Below are positions 1 to 10,588 of a stretch of DNA of 64,000 bases, one piece after another. Under the pieces are notes generated by a model, which was not told the origin of the DNA, did not search any database, and saw nothing but the letters and a program-made list of their open reading frames with translations. Where the stretch lies: NCBI RefSeq assembly GCF_900078315.1, contig NZ_FKBS01000025.1:583506-647505 (forward strand). The letters run 5' to 3'. Position 1 is the first letter of the stretch; each line of letters begins with the position of its first letter. The DNA is from Bordetella ansorpii. GTDB taxonomy: Bacteria > Pseudomonadota > Gammaproteobacteria > Burkholderiales > Burkholderiaceae_B. A program made the translations under genes and the position numbers.

Positions 1-1
1 A

Positions 2-70
2 TGGCGCGACACGGTGCTGATGCAGCGCGAGCTGGGCGGCGGCGACCGCACGCCGCCCGAACGGGCATGA
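2..70 (+). CDS. C-terminal end of an unidentified gene cut by the left edge
   Basis: An open frame enters from the left edge and ends at a TGA at 68-70, giving about 22 residues that finish in GGGDRTPPERA. The fragment is too short to recognise. It ends 13 bases before the MFS transporter start, so it could be the upstream member of the same transcript. Another frame is also open here, so the assignment is weak. Confidence 0.35.
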   Translation, partial: WRDTVLMQRELGGGDRTPPERA

Positions 71-83
71 CGCCGGGCGACCC

Positions 84-1289
84 ATGTTCTCCCCTCGCGC
101 CATCGTCTGCATCGGCCTGTCGCAGTTGCTGGCATGGGGCGTGTCGTTCTACCTGATCGGCAACTTCGGCCCCGCCATGCAGGCCGAACTGGGATGGAGC
201 GCGGCGGCCGTCTATGGCGGCATGTCGGGCGGTATCGCCTGCATGGCGCTGGTCTCGCCCATGGCCGGCCGCGCCATCGACCGCTGGGGCGGCCGCCGGG
301 TCATGCCAGCCGGCGCGTTGCTGGTGGCGCTGGGCTGTGTGCTGCTGGCCTGTACCCACACGTTGGCGTCTTATGGCGTGGCGTGGGCCGTCATGGGCAT
401 CGGCATGCGCCTGACGCTGTACGACGCCGCCTTCGCCGCCCTGGCGCGCGCGGGCGGACCGCAAGCGCGGCGCGCCATGTCGCAGATCACGCTGTTCGGC
501 GGATTGGCCTCGACCGTGATGTGGCCCGTGGGCCAGGCCTTGGCCGGCACGCTGGGCTGGCGCGGCGCCTTGGGCGTCTATGCGCTGTTGGCGCTGGTGA
601 TGATGGGGCTGTTCCGGGCGTTGCCCGAGGGCCGGTGGGCGCCTGTCGCCAACGGCACGGCATCATCCGGTTCGCGCACCCATGCCACGCCGGAACATCC
701 CTGTCTGACGCAGACCCTGTATGCCGTCATCGTGATGATGGCCAGTTTTCTCACGGCGGGCAACGCCACGCACCTGATCGCCATGCTGCGCGAACTGGGC
801 CTGGCCGCGCCGATGGCGGTCAGCGTGGCGGCGCTATGGGGCGTGGGACAGGTTACCGGTCGGCTGGCCGAATTGCTGTCCGGCAATCGTTTGACGCCCG
901 TGGCGCTGAATACGCTGACCGCGCTGTTGCTACCGCTGTGCTTCGTGGCCGGGCTGGCGGGTGGATACCTGGCGGCAGCGGCCTGCTTCGCTTTTTTCTA
1001 CGGCGTCTGCAATGGCCTGTTCACGATCACGCGCGGCACGCTGCCGCTGGTGCTGTTCGATCCTCGAGCCTATGGCGCGATCGTGGGAAGGCTGCTGGTG
1101 CCGGCGCTGCTGATGACGGCGGCGGGGCCGCTGGTGTACGCCGAAGTGATAGAGCGATGGGGCGCGCGGTCCGCCATGCTGCTATCGCTGGCATGCGCCT
1201 GCTTGCTGTTGGCCACGTCATTGGGATTGGCCTGGCGTTTCGGAACAAGGCAAGGCCGGGCGGGCAAGCCCGCGCAAGGCACGCCGTGA
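84..1289 (+). CDS. MFS transporter
   Basis: A 401-residue major facilitator superfamily permease of the inner membrane. The chain is almost entirely hydrophobic, with about 12 predicted helices. A loop after helix 2 carries the MFS motif-A-like segment GRAIDRWGGRRVM (about residues 61-73), and a polar central loop near residues 180-210 separates the two halves. The length is normal for the family. The ATG at 84 gives a complete first helix. The substrate cannot be told from sequence, and the immediate neighbours (queC, ppc) do not suggest one. The gene converges on queC. Confidence 0.8.
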   Translation: MFSPRAIVCIGLSQLLAWGVSFYLIGNFGPAMQAELGWSAAAVYGGMSGGIACMALVSPMAGRAIDRWGGRRVMPAGALLVALGCVLLACTHTLASYGVAWAVMGIGMRLTLYDAAFAALARAGGPQARRAMSQITLFGGLASTVMWPVGQALAGTLGWRGALGVYALLALVMMGLFRALPEGRWAPVANGTASSGSRTHATPEHPCLTQTLYAVIVMMASFLTAGNATHLIAMLRELGLAAPMAVSVAALWGVGQVTGRLAELLSGNRLTPVALNTLTALLLPLCFVAGLAGGYLAAAACFAFFYGVCNGLFTITRGTLPLVLFDPRAYGAIVGRLLVPALLMTAAGPLVYAEVIERWGARSAMLLSLACACLLLATSLGLAWRFGTRQGRAGKPAQGTP

Positions 1290-1342
1290 ACAGGCATGGC
1301 CTGTGCCAACGCCTGTGCTTGCGGACGGGAAAAAAACGCAGA

Positions 1343-1360
1343 CGGCGGCTCAAACCGCCG
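1343..1360 (-). terminator. Possible queC terminator hairpin
   Basis: A 6-bp inverted repeat (CGGCGG/CCGCCG, 6-nt loop) lies over the queC stop codon. On the minus strand it is followed a few bases later by a run of seven T (plus-strand A 1330-1336). This is a plausible intrinsic terminator, although the gap between stem and T-run is a few bases longer than usual. Confidence 0.4.
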
Positions 1361-2090
1361 CTTGCTGCCCGGCCTTCCAGCGCAGCCATCCCGCCGCGCG
1401 CAGCTCGCACGCGGGGCACGTGCCGCAGCCATAGCCCCAGTCGTGGCGCCCGCCGCGCTCGCCCAGGTAGCACGTGTGGCTGTGCTCGACGATCAGGTCG
1501 ACCAGCGCCAGCCCGCCCAGGGCGCGCGCCAGTTCCCAGGTCTGCGCCTTGTCGCGCCACATCAGCGGGGTCTCGATGGTGACGCGCGATCCCAGCCCCA
1601 GGCTGAGCGCCACCTGTTGCGCCTTGATGGTGTCGTCGCGGCAATCGGGGTAGCCCGAGAAATCGGTCTCGCACATGCCGCCCACCAGCACGTCCAGCTG
1701 GCGGCGGTAGCCCAAGGCGGCGGCCAGCGTCAGGAACAGCAGGTTGCGGCCCGGCACGAAGGTATTGGGCAGGCCGTTTTCCTGCATCTCGATCTGGCGA
1801 TCGGAGGTCAGCGCGGTGTCGCCCACCTGGCCCAGCACGGACAGGTCCAGCAGATGGTCTTCGCCCAGCTTGGCCGTCCATTGCGGATACCCGGCACGCA
1901 GCTCGCGCAGCACGTTCAGCCGCGCGTCGAGCTCGATGCGATGGCGCTGGCCATAGTCGAACGCCACGGTCTCGACGTGGGCATAACGGTCCAGGGCCCA
2001 GGCCAGGCAGGTGGTGGAATCCTGGCCGCCGGAGAACAGGACCAGAGCGCGGCGCGTATCCGGCGTGGGGGCAAGCATGGGGGTAGACAT
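1350..2090 (-). CDS. queC: 7-cyano-7-deazaguanine synthase
   Basis: QueC converts 7-carboxy-7-deazaguanine to preQ0 using ATP and ammonia, in the queuosine tRNA-modification pathway, in the cytosol. The 246-residue protein has the PP-loop motif SGGQDS at residues 20-25. Four zinc-ligand cysteines lie near the C-terminus (C207, C222, C225, C228, in CYLG and CGTCPAC). The family Glu-Thr-Asp segment [12 protein letters not shown] is also present. Its length fits QueC, with a slightly long spacing between the first two zinc cysteines. No other que gene is adjacent. It is divergent from ppc. Confidence 0.95.
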   Translation of the reverse strand: MSTPMLAPTPDTRRALVLFSGGQDSTTCLAWALDRYAHVETVAFDYGQRHRIELDARLNVLRELRAGYPQWTAKLGEDHLLDLSVLGQVGDTALTSDRQIEMQENGLPNTFVPGRNLLFLTLAAALGYRRQLDVLVGGMCETDFSGYPDCRDDTIKAQQVALSLGLGSRVTIETPLMWRDKAQTWELARALGGLALVDLIVEHSHTCYLGERGGRHDWGYGCGTCPACELRAAGWLRWKAGQQAAV

Positions 2091-2212
2091 GCCGGCACTT
2101 TAACCCAGGCCGGCCGGCCCGGCTGCGTACAATGCCCGCATCGCAAATCGCGCATCAGAGCAGCACACCGAACCGCTTTCTCCCTTCCCTTCTCCAGACG
2201 GATCCGTAGCCC

Positions 2213-5065
2213 ATGAAAGTCGTACGCCCGCAGTCCGATTCCGCAGAAAACTCGCGCCACACCATACGCCTCTTGGGGCGAATGCTGGGCGAGGTGATCG
2301 AGGCCACAGAAGGGGAACGGGTGTTCGACACCATCGAGACGCTGCGGCGCACCGCGGTGCGCTTTCGCCGCGAGGGCCGGGCGGAAGACGGCAAGGTGCT
2401 GGAGCAGCGCGTCAAGCGCCTGCGCGGCAACGATCCCAATGCGGTGGCCCGTGCCTTCAGCTATTTCCTGCACCTGGCCAACATCGCCGAAGACCGCGAC
2501 CAGAACCGCGCGCAGCGCGAGCAGTTGCTGGCCAGCGCCGAGCCGCCGCGCGGCAGCCTGCGCGATGCCCTGGCGCGCCTGAAGGCGCAGGGCGTGGGCC
2601 CGGCCCGCGTGCGCCGCCTGCTGGCCGATGCCTGCGTCATGCCCGTGCTGACGGCGCATCCGACCGAAGTGCAGCGCAAGAGCACGCTGGACGCGCACCG
2701 CGAGATCGCCGCGCTGGTGGCGCAACGCGAACAGCCGCAGACGGAAGAGGAACGCGCCGAACTGGACCTGGCCCTGCTGGGCCGCGTGGCCACGCTGTGG
2801 CAGACGCGCATGCTGCGCTATACGCGCCTGACGGTGGCCGACGAGATCGAGAATGCGCTGTCCTACTACCGCAGCACCTTCCTGTCGGTCGTGCCGCGCC
2901 TGTATACCGACCTGGGCAAGCTGCTGCATCCCGACGGCACGCAGCGCCCCTTCGCCGCGCCGGCCGAACCGCTGCAGCCGTTTCTGCGCATGGGCAGCTG
3001 GATCGGCGGCGACCGCGACGGCAATCCCAACGTCGACGCCGGCACGCTGGAGCGCGCCCTGCTGCGCCAGGCCACGGTGTTGTTCGAGCACTATCTGCAC
3101 GAGGTGCACACGCTGGGCGCCGAACTGTCGATCACCACGCTGCTGATCGGCGTGGAACCCGCGCTGCGCCAACTGGCCGACTCCGGCGGCGACGACTCGC
3201 CGCACCGCCGCGACGAGCCCTACCGCCGTGCGCTGGTCGGCATCTATGCGCGCCTGGCCGCCACGGCACGGCAACTGACCGGACAGGACCTGGCGCGCCG
3301 TTCCACCTACACCGCCGAGCCCTACGCCGCGCCGCAGGAGTTCGCCGCCGACCTGGCCCTGATCGCCACGTCGTTGTCCGAACACCACGGCGCACCCATC
3401 GCGCGGCTGCGCCTGACCGCACTGCGCCAGGCCATCGAAGTGTTCGGCTTCCATCTGGCCACGGTCGACCTGCGCCAGAGTTCGGACGTGCACGAGCGCG
3501 CGCTGGCCGAGCTGTTCACCCGGGCGGGCGCGCAATGGCGCGGCGTGCCGGTGGACTACGCCGCGCTGGACGAGACCGACCGCGTGGCGCTGCTGCGCGC
3601 CGAACTGGCCCATGCGCGCCCGCTGTCGTCGCCCTGGCTGCACTACAGCGACGAGACCGCGCGCGAACTGGCCATCCTGCGCGCCGCCGCCTCGGCCCGC
3701 GCGCGCTACGGCAAGCAGGCCGTGCGCCAGACCATCGTGTCGCATACCGAGACGCTGAGCGACCTGCTGGAAGTGCTGGTGCTGCAGAAAGAGGCCGGCC
3801 TGATCGCCGCCGCCGGCGACCCCCTGGCCGAAGACGACGGCCTGATGGTGGTGCCCCTGTTCGAAACCATCCCCGACCTGCAGCGCGGCCCCGGCATCAT
3901 GGCCGAATGGCTGGCCATCCCCGAAGTGCGCCAGCGCGTGAAGCTGGCGCAGGCCGACGTGCAGGAAGTGATGCTGGGCTATTCGGACAGCAACAAGGAC
4001 GGCGGCTTCCTCACGTCGAACTGGTCGTTGTACCGGGCCGAGCGCGCGCTGGTGGACGTGTTCAGCGAGGCCCGCGTGCGGCTGCGCCTGTTCCACGGCC
4101 GCGGCGGCTCGGTGGGCCGTGGCGGCGGTTCCAGCTTCGACGCCATCCTGGCGCAACCGCCGGGTACGGTGGCCGGCCAGTTGCGCCTGACCGAGCAGGG
4201 CGAAGTCATCCAGAGCAAGTACAAGGACGCCGAAGTGGGCCGCTGGCACCTGGAGCTGCTGGTGGCCGCCACGCTGGAGTCCTCGCTGGCGCCGCGCGCC
4301 GAGGCCGCCAGCGCGGAAGACGCCCACATGGCCGAGCACGGCGCGGCCATGGACTTCCTGTCCGAACATGCGCAAAGCACCTACCGCAAGCTGGTGTACG
4401 ACACCCCGGGATTCACGGACTACTTCTTCGCGGCCACGCCGGTCAGCGAGATCGCGGGGCTGAACATCGGTTCACGCCCGGCCTCGCGCAAGCAAGGCCA
4501 GCGCATCGAAGACCTGCGCGCCATTCCGTGGGGTTTCTCGTGGGCGCAATGCAGGCTGATGCTGACGGGCTGGTACGGCGTGGGATCGGCCATGGAAGCC
4601 TATCTGGAGAACGGCGTGCAGGGCGGCCCGCGCACGCGCCGCGCGCGCCTGGATCAATTGCGCGACATGGCCGAACACTGGCCCGCGCTGCGCACGCTGC
4701 TGTCCAACATGGAAATGGTGCTGGCCAAGTCCGACCTGTCCATCGCCGCGCGCTACGCGCAGTTGGTGCCCAAGCGCGGCGTGCGCGAGCGCATCTTCGG
4801 CCAGATCCAGGACGAGCATGGCCGCACCGTGGCCATGCTGAAACAGCTGACGCGGCGCGACCTGCTGGCCGACAACCCGGCCCTGCGGGCCTCGCTGCGC
4901 GAACGCTTCGCCTACATCGACCCGCTGAACTACCTGCAGGTCGAACTGATCAAGCGCCACCGCGCCTTGCAGGAGAAAGGCGCCGAGGAGCCGGATCCCC
5001 GCATCCAGAGCGCCATCCACCTGACCATCAACGGCATCGCGGCCGGGCTGCGCAACTCGGGCTGA
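2213..5065 (+). CDS. ppc: Phosphoenolpyruvate carboxylase
   Basis: PEP carboxylase adds bicarbonate to phosphoenolpyruvate to make oxaloacetate, the anaplerotic entry to the TCA cycle. The 950-residue protein is full length. It carries the catalytic-His motif [11 protein letters not shown] (H149), [10 protein letters not shown], the glycine-rich [13 protein letters not shown] loop at about 627-639, and a C-terminal NSG that matches the usual family ending. The ATG at 2213 is preceded by a long leader after queC, which is divergent. It ends 12 bases from the convergent threonine aldolase gene. Confidence 0.97.
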   Translation: MKVVRPQSDSAENSRHTIRLLGRMLGEVIEATEGERVFDTIETLRRTAVRFRREGRAEDGKVLEQRVKRLRGNDPNAVARAFSYFLHLANIAEDRDQNRAQREQLLASAEPPRGSLRDALARLKAQGVGPARVRRLLADACVMPVLTAHPTEVQRKSTLDAHREIAALVAQREQPQTEEERAELDLALLGRVATLWQTRMLRYTRLTVADEIENALSYYRSTFLSVVPRLYTDLGKLLHPDGTQRPFAAPAEPLQPFLRMGSWIGGDRDGNPNVDAGTLERALLRQATVLFEHYLHEVHTLGAELSITTLLIGVEPALRQLADSGGDDSPHRRDEPYRRALVGIYARLAATARQLTGQDLARRSTYTAEPYAAPQEFAADLALIATSLSEHHGAPIARLRLTALRQAIEVFGFHLATVDLRQSSDVHERALAELFTRAGAQWRGVPVDYAALDETDRVALLRAELAHARPLSSPWLHYSDETARELAILRAAASARARYGKQAVRQTIVSHTETLSDLLEVLVLQKEAGLIAAAGDPLAEDDGLMVVPLFETIPDLQRGPGIMAEWLAIPEVRQRVKLAQADVQEVMLGYSDSNKDGGFLTSNWSLYRAERALVDVFSEARVRLRLFHGRGGSVGRGGGSSFDAILAQPPGTVAGQLRLTEQGEVIQSKYKDAEVGRWHLELLVAATLESSLAPRAEAASAEDAHMAEHGAAMDFLSEHAQSTYRKLVYDTPGFTDYFFAATPVSEIAGLNIGSRPASRKQGQRIEDLRAIPWGFSWAQCRLMLTGWYGVGSAMEAYLENGVQGGPRTRRARLDQLRDMAEHWPALRTLLSNMEMVLAKSDLSIAARYAQLVPKRGVRERIFGQIQDEHGRTVAMLKQLTRRDLLADNPALRASLRERFAYIDPLNYLQVELIKRHRALQEKGAEEPDPRIQSAIHLTINGIAAGLRNSG

Positions 5066-5071
5066 CGCCCG

Positions 5072-5087
5072 GGCGGCTCAGGCCGCC
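5072..5087. terminator. Hairpin between ppc and threonine aldolase
   Basis: GGCGGC/GCCGCC with a TCAG loop lies in the 12-base gap between two convergent genes and covers the threonine aldolase stop codon. It has no T-run on either side, so a terminator role is only suggestive. Confidence 0.3.
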
Positions 5088-6124
5088 AGCGACTGGAGCA
5101 CCTGGCCGAAGGCCTGCACGGCGCGGTCGATCGCCGCATCGTCGATGTGCCGGTGGGTGACGCAACGCAGGCGCGTGGCGCCCCACGGCCGCGTGCGCAG
5201 GCCGGCCTGTTCCAGCGCGCCCACCCAGAACTCGCTGCCGCGCCCGGTGGCCGACACGTCGACCTGCACGATGTTGGTCTGCGGGTCGGAAGGCGTCAGT
5301 TGCGTGAACTGGCGCAGCCCCTGGCTGAGCCGCTGCGCGCGCGCGTGGTCTTCGCCCAGGCGCGCCACCATGTTCCGCACCCCTTCCAGCCCGGCCGCGG
5401 CCATGATGCCGGCCTGCCGCTGCGTGCCGCCCAGCATGCGGCGCAGGCCGCGCGCGCGCACGATCAGGGCCTGATCGCCTGCCAGCACCGCGCCCACCGG
5501 CGCGCTCAGGCCCTTGGACAGGCACAGCGACACCGTGTCGGCATGGCAAGCGACGTCGGCAGGCGCCACGCCCAATGCCACGGCCGCATTGCACAGCCGC
5601 GCGCCGTCCAGGTGCACGGCGGCGCCGGCCTGGGCGGCCAGGGAGTAGGCATCGCGCATGTGGTCCAGCGGCAGCACCGTCCCGCCCGCATTGTTGTGCG
5701 AGGTCTCCAGCGCCACCAGTGTGGTGCGCAGTTTGTGGCCGGTGGCCTTCAGCGTGTCCTGCAGCAGGTTCAGGTCCATGGCGCCGGCCGTGCCGCGCAG
5801 GCCCAGGTAGAACACGCCGGTGAACGTGGCCGCGCCGCGTTCCGAGGTGTACATGTGCGCCTCGCCTTCCAGCGCCACCTGCTCGGTGCGCCTGGCCTGC
5901 GCCAGCACGGCCAACAGATTGGCCATGGTGCAGCTGGGCACGAACAGCCCTGCCTCCTTGCCCAGCATGGCGGCCGTCCCGGCCTCGAGTTGCCGCACGC
6001 TGGGATCGCCGTCCAGGCCATCGTCGCCGATGGGGGCGGACTGCATGCGCGCATACATTTCGGGCGTAGGCCGGGTCACCGTGTCGCTGCGCAGGTCCAC
6101 GGAATTTTCCAGAATATCGGGCAT
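5078..6124 (-). CDS. ltaE: Low-specificity L-threonine aldolase
   Basis: A PLP enzyme of fold type I that cleaves L-threonine or L-allo-threonine to glycine and acetaldehyde. The 348-residue protein begins MPDILENSVDLRSDTVT, matching the family start (DLRSDTVTRPT). It contains the PLP-lysine segment SLCLSKGLSAPVG and the HLDGARLCNA motif. A longer open frame exists upstream, but that part overlaps the ABC ATPase gene and lacks family similarity, so the ATG at 6124 was chosen. It starts 7 bases after the ATPase stop and is probably the last gene of the gltIJKL-type operon, which hints that imported amino acids may feed it. Confidence 0.9.
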   Translation of the reverse strand: MPDILENSVDLRSDTVTRPTPEMYARMQSAPIGDDGLDGDPSVRQLEAGTAAMLGKEAGLFVPSCTMANLLAVLAQARRTEQVALEGEAHMYTSERGAATFTGVFYLGLRGTAGAMDLNLLQDTLKATGHKLRTTLVALETSHNNAGGTVLPLDHMRDAYSLAAQAGAAVHLDGARLCNAAVALGVAPADVACHADTVSLCLSKGLSAPVGAVLAGDQALIVRARGLRRMLGGTQRQAGIMAAAGLEGVRNMVARLGEDHARAQRLSQGLRQFTQLTPSDPQTNIVQVDVSATGRGSEFWVGALEQAGLRTRPWGATRLRCVTHRHIDDAAIDRAVQAFGQVLQSLAA

Positions 6125-6131
6125 GGTGTAC

Positions 6132-6866
<735 letters not shown>

Positions 6867-6889
6867 GCCGATATTCTCGTAAATAAGGC

Positions 6890-7579
6890 CTAGCGCACGA
6901 CGCGCGCTCGCCGCTCCAGCCGCTTGACCACGCGCGACGCGGAGAAACAGATCAAGAAATACACCACCGCCACGAACAGGTAGAGTTCGACCAGCCGCCC
7001 GTCGCGCTGGCCCACCTTGGCGGCCGCGCCCAGGAAGTCCGTCAGCGACAGCACGTACACCAGCGAGGTGTCCTGGAACAGGATGATCACGCGCGTCAGC
7101 AGCGCGGGCACCATGTTGCGCACCGCCTGCGGCAGCACCACGTAGCGCATCGACTGCCCCGGCGTCAGGCCCAGGGCCAGACTGGCCGAGACCTGTCCGC
7201 GCGAGATGGACTGGATGCCGGCGCGCATGATTTCGCAGAAGTACGCGGCCTCGAACATCGTGAAGGTGATGACCGCCGAACGGAACGCCCCCACCTGGAT
7301 GGGCCGCGACGCCCCCGTCAGCCATGCGCCGATATACGGCATCAGGAAGTAGAACCAGAAAATCACCAACAGCAACGGCACCGAACGCATCGCGTTCACG
7401 TAGAGGCCCGCCGGCACCGACAGCCAGCGGTGGCGCGACAGCCGCATCATCGCCAGCAGCGTGCCCAGCGCCAGGCCCATGACCGCAGCCAGCACGGTCA
7501 GCGTCAGCGTGAAGGACATGCCGGTCTGAAGCAGATAGGGCGCCGCGTCCGCGATGGCCCCGAAATCGAAATTACCCAC
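6890..7579 (-). CDS. gltK: Polar amino acid ABC transporter permease (GltK type)
   Basis: Inner-membrane permease of 229 residues in the HisM/GltK family. It starts MGNFDFGAI followed by about five hydrophobic helices. The cytoplasmic EAA loop lies around [22 protein letters not shown], which contacts the ATPase. The second permease gene ends 18 bases upstream, so the two are co-transcribed. Confidence 0.9.
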   Translation of the reverse strand: MGNFDFGAIADAAPYLLQTGMSFTLTLTVLAAVMGLALGTLLAMMRLSRHRWLSVPAGLYVNAMRSVPLLLVIFWFYFLMPYIGAWLTGASRPIQVGAFRSAVITFTMFEAAYFCEIMRAGIQSISRGQVSASLALGLTPGQSMRYVVLPQAVRNMVPALLTRVIILFQDTSLVYVLSLTDFLGAAAKVGQRDGRLVELYLFVAVVYFLICFSASRVVKRLERRARVVR

Positions 7580-7597
7580 GTTGTTCCGCCTCCGCGC

Positions 7598-8344
7598 TCA
7601 AGCCTTGCGATCGCTGCCGATCAGGCCGGGGACGGCCACGCGGCGCTCCAGCGCCCGCATGCCCAGCACCACCACGCCGTTGATCAGCAGGTAGATCAGC
7701 GTGGCCGCACTGAAGGCCTCGAAGATATGGAAACTGAATTCCTGCATGGACCGCGCCTGGCCGGTGAGTTCCAGCAGGCCGATGGTCAGCGCCACCGACG
7801 AATACTTGATCGTGCCCATGAACTCGGACGTCAGCGGCGGCAGCACGATGCGATAGGCCTCGGGCAGGATGACGTAGCGATACGCCTGCACCGGGGTCAA
7901 GCCGATGGCGATGGCCGCCTGCATCTGCCCACGCGGCAACGACTGGATGCCGGCGCGCAGCTGCTCCGCGACACGCGCCGCGCCGTAGAAGCCCAGGCAC
8001 AGCAGCGCCGGGACGAACTGGCCCCAGGGCTGCGGCATCTGCTTGATGGCTACGCCCCACGCATGCGGCAGGACCTCGGGCAGCACGAAGTACCACAGGA
8101 ACATCTGCACCAGCAGCGGGATGTTGCGGAACAGTTCCACGTAGCTGGCGCCCGCGAAATTGGCCCAGCGCGACTGCGCCGTGCGCATCACGCCCACCAC
8201 CGACCCCAGCAACAGGGCGTAGACCCAGGCCGACAAGGCCAGGGCCAGCGTCCAGCCCGCGCCGATCAACAGGGTCTGCAGATAGGTATGCAGCCCATCG
8301 GGGGACATCTCCAGGAAGATGCCCCAACTCCAGTCGTATTTCAT
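7598..8344 (-). CDS. gltJ: Polar amino acid ABC transporter permease (GltJ type)
   Basis: Inner-membrane permease of 248 residues in the HisQ/GltJ family. The start MKYDWSWGIFLE is typical of GltJ. It has about five transmembrane segments and an EAA loop (EQLRAGIQSLPRGQMQAAIAIG). With GltK it would form the heterodimeric channel. It lies 16 bases downstream of the binding-protein gene. Confidence 0.92.
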   Translation of the reverse strand: MKYDWSWGIFLEMSPDGLHTYLQTLLIGAGWTLALALSAWVYALLLGSVVGVMRTAQSRWANFAGASYVELFRNIPLLVQMFLWYFVLPEVLPHAWGVAIKQMPQPWGQFVPALLCLGFYGAARVAEQLRAGIQSLPRGQMQAAIAIGLTPVQAYRYVILPEAYRIVLPPLTSEFMGTIKYSSVALTIGLLELTGQARSMQEFSFHIFEAFSAATLIYLLINGVVVLGMRALERRVAVPGLIGSDRKA

Positions 8345-8360
8345 GCTGCCGTCCGGCGTG

Positions 8361-9269
8361 TCAGCGATAGACGTCCGGATCGCCCGAATCGGTCGGGTTC
8401 GCCAGGGCCTTCTTCAGCACGTCGCTCATCGGGTAGCGCAGATTGATGCCGCGCGGCGGGATGGGCGAGTTGAAGTACTTGTCGTACAGCCTGGCCACCG
8501 TGCCGTCCTTCATCAGCGCGATCACGGCATCGTCCACGACCTTCTTGAACGCGGGATCGTCCTTGGGCTCGACGATGCCGTAGGGCGCCACTTCCAGGCC
8601 CTTGCTGCTGATGACGAAGTCGTCGGGATTCTTGGACGACGCCACCGCGCCGTAGGCCAGGCCGTCATCGTTGGCCGATCCGGCGGCACGGCCGTTCTGC
8701 ACCATCAGGAAGGTCTCGGCCGTGTCCTTGGCCGGCATCATGGTGATGCCGTAATCGTTCCTGGCATTGAGCTGGGTGACCAGCTTGAAAGTCTGCCCGC
8801 CGGCCTGCGCCGCGATGGACTTGCCGCGGAACGACGCCAGGTCGTTCACGTCGACGCCGCCATCCTTGCGCGCCAGCAGCACCACCTGCGCCACGAATGT
8901 CGTAGGCGCGAAGGCGACGAACTTGTGGCGGTCCGGCAGGTTGGTCGTGTTGCCACATTCCAGGTCGATCGTGCCGTTGGCCAGCAGCGGAATGCGCGTG
9001 GCCGAGGTCGTCGGGTTGTAGCGCACGTCCAGCTTGGGCAGCTTCAGCGCCTGCTGCACGGCCTTGGCCACGTGTTCGCAGATTTCCACCGAATAGCCGA
9101 TGGGCTTCTGGTTGCCGTCCAGGTAGGCGAAGGGCACCGACGATTCCGGATGGCCCAGCGTGATCGACCCGGTTTCGCGGATCTTGTCCAGGCGGCTGTC
9201 GCCCGCGGCCTGCGCGGCGCATGCGGCAACCATCAACGTGACGCCCAGCAGGGCGGCAGTCTTTTTCAT
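8361..9269 (-). CDS. gltI: Periplasmic amino acid-binding protein (GltI type)
   Basis: Periplasmic solute receptor of 302 residues (SBP family 3). The first 22 residues, ending AACAAQA, form a signal peptide. The mature part has the family segments GSITLGHPESSVPFAY and VGYSVEIC-like, with a C-terminal NLRYPMSDVLKKALANPTDSGDPDVYR. An in-frame ATG exists 49 codons upstream, but MKKTAALLGVTLMVAAC is a clear signal start with an AGTGA ribosome site. It is the first gene of the operon gltI-J-K-L-ltaE. Glutamate/aspartate is the probable ligand class. Confidence 0.88.
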   Translation of the reverse strand: MKKTAALLGVTLMVAACAAQAAGDSRLDKIRETGSITLGHPESSVPFAYLDGNQKPIGYSVEICEHVAKAVQQALKLPKLDVRYNPTTSATRIPLLANGTIDLECGNTTNLPDRHKFVAFAPTTFVAQVVLLARKDGGVDVNDLASFRGKSIAAQAGGQTFKLVTQLNARNDYGITMMPAKDTAETFLMVQNGRAAGSANDDGLAYGAVASSKNPDDFVISSKGLEVAPYGIVEPKDDPAFKKVVDDAVIALMKDGTVARLYDKYFNSPIPPRGINLRYPMSDVLKKALANPTDSGDPDVYR

Positions 9270-9386
9270 TTCACTTCCCCTTGGCGCCCGCCAATGGCGG
9301 CACGCGTTTTCGATTGATACGCCGCGATCTGGCACGGCTGGCGGAAAGTATGGATTAGCGTTATTTTTTTTGCCAATTCCAACTGA

Positions 9387-9400
9387 GTATTCATCCATAC
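9387..9400. promoter_or_regulatory. Candidate LysR operator between gltI and the LysR gene
   Basis: GTAT-N6-ATAC lies 9 bases before the LysR start in the 140-bp divergent intergenic region. The half ATCCATAC (9393-9400) is also the inverse of GTATGGAT at 9348-9355. This arrangement of dyads fits a LysR-type autoregulatory and activation region, but no match to a known site was checked. Confidence 0.35.
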
Positions 9401-9409
9401 AGATCTGAT

Positions 9410-10345
9410 ATGGCAAATCCTCGCATGCACCTGCGCCACATCGAGGCCTTCCGGGCCGTGATGCAGGCCGGATCGATGACGGCGGCCGCGCGCCGCGTGC
9501 ACACCTCGCAGCCGCAGATCAGCCGGCTGATCGCGCAGCTCGAGACGCTGACGCAGTTCCCGCTGTTCGAGCGCAACGGCAGCCGGCTGACGCCCACGCA
9601 GGACGGCCTGCGCTTCTACCAGGAGGTGGAGAAGACCTTCAGCGGCCTGGCCGGGCTGGAAACCGCTGCGGCCGGCATCCGCGCCTTCAGCGCCGGCCGG
9701 CTGAGCGTGGCGGCCATGCCGCGATTGGCGGGCGGACTGCTGGCGCGCATCGTCGCCCGCCTGAAGCAGGACTATCCGGACATCATGGTGTCCATCCACT
9801 CGGGCAACGGCGGCGCGGTGCGCGAATGGCTGGCCTCGGGCTTCTGCGATGCCGGCATGGCCCTGCTCTACGACGACGAGCCGGGCGTGCAGATCGAACC
9901 GGTGCTGACCATGCACTGCATGGCCGTGCTGCCCAAGGGCCACCGCCTGGCCGCGCTGCCGCGCCTGCGGCCCGCCCACTTCGCCGACGAGCCCTTCGTG
10001 TCATTCCCCGCCGGCACGGCCATCCGCGAACGCATCGACCGCATCTTCACGCAGGCCGGCGTCGAACGCCACATCGTCGCCGAGGCCGGGCTGGGCGCCT
10101 CCATCTGCGCCCTGGTCGGCATGGGCATGGGCGTGAGCCTGATCAACCCGTTGGCCGCGCGCGAGGAACAGAACAACACGGGCATCGAACTGCGGCCATT
10201 CGCCCCCGCCGTGCCGGTGGTCGCCGCCCTGCTCTACCCGCCCTACCAGCAGCGCACCCGCCTGGTGGATGTATTTTCCCAGTACGCCAGCGAGTTCATG
10301 CAGCGCGAAATGGCGGAATTCAAAGTGCGCAGCGGTCGGCGTTGA
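9410..10345 (+). CDS. LysR-family transcriptional regulator
   Basis: A 311-residue LysR regulator. The N-terminal winged helix-turn-helix spans about residues 5-65 (MHLRHIEAFRAVMQAGSMTAAARR, then TSQPQISRLIAQLE), followed by the effector-binding domain of two periplasmic-binding-like lobes. It is divergent from gltIJKL-ltaE, so it most likely regulates that operon in response to an amino acid. An alternative start is the ATG at 9425 (MHLRH). Confidence 0.88.
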   Translation: MANPRMHLRHIEAFRAVMQAGSMTAAARRVHTSQPQISRLIAQLETLTQFPLFERNGSRLTPTQDGLRFYQEVEKTFSGLAGLETAAAGIRAFSAGRLSVAAMPRLAGGLLARIVARLKQDYPDIMVSIHSGNGGAVREWLASGFCDAGMALLYDDEPGVQIEPVLTMHCMAVLPKGHRLAALPRLRPAHFADEPFVSFPAGTAIRERIDRIFTQAGVERHIVAEAGLGASICALVGMGMGVSLINPLAAREEQNNTGIELRPFAPAVPVVAALLYPPYQQRTRLVDVFSQYASEFMQREMAEFKVRSGRR

Positions 10346-10379
10346 CGGAGCGGGTGCGCCAAACAGCATCGTCCATCAG

Positions 10380-10409
10380 ATGGACATATAGGAAATCCAA
10401 TATGTCCAT
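10380..10409. promoter_or_regulatory. 30-bp near-perfect palindrome upstream of the hydroxyacyl-CoA dehydrogenase operon
   Basis: Ten-base arms ATGGACATAT (10380-10389) and ATATGTCCAT (10400-10409) flank a core that is itself symmetric (GGA-AA-TCC). A third half-site GTCCAT sits at 10371-10376, three bases before the left arm. The element lies 35-65 bases after the LysR stop and just upstream of the IclR-type operator at 10441. It is probably a binding site for a dimeric regulator that is not identified. Confidence 0.6.
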
Positions 10410-10440
10410 AGGCTGCAATTCGGGAGTACCGTGCTGAAAA

Positions 10441-10473
10441 TTCTATATGCGCACACTTGTTCGCATATAGAAC
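10441..10473. promoter_or_regulatory. IclR-type operator, copy 1
   Basis: Inverted repeat with 11-bp perfect arms (TTCTATATGCG and CGCATATAGAA) separated by 10 bases. The same 33-bp frame recurs at 14611-14643, next to the IclR gene, with TTCTATA at the left end, TGTTCG at positions 18-23, and TATAGAAC at the right end all conserved. It lies 116 bases before the dehydrogenase start. I infer that the IclR protein encoded at 13795-14577 binds both. Confidence 0.65.
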
Positions 10474-10588
10474 AACAACGATTTTTCTGGCCACGGCACG
10501 GAAAGGCACCACGGAAGAGACGCCCGGGACTCCGGACGCCCCACGGGCACGCCTACGCCGGCCGCGGCCACGAGCAGCGGGTCCCGAC

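Noticed and set aside
1916-4375. Minus-strand open frame of 819 codons over ppc
   Set aside because: Antisense shadow of ppc, whose plus frame holds all catalytic motifs; no family-like sequence in the minus frame.
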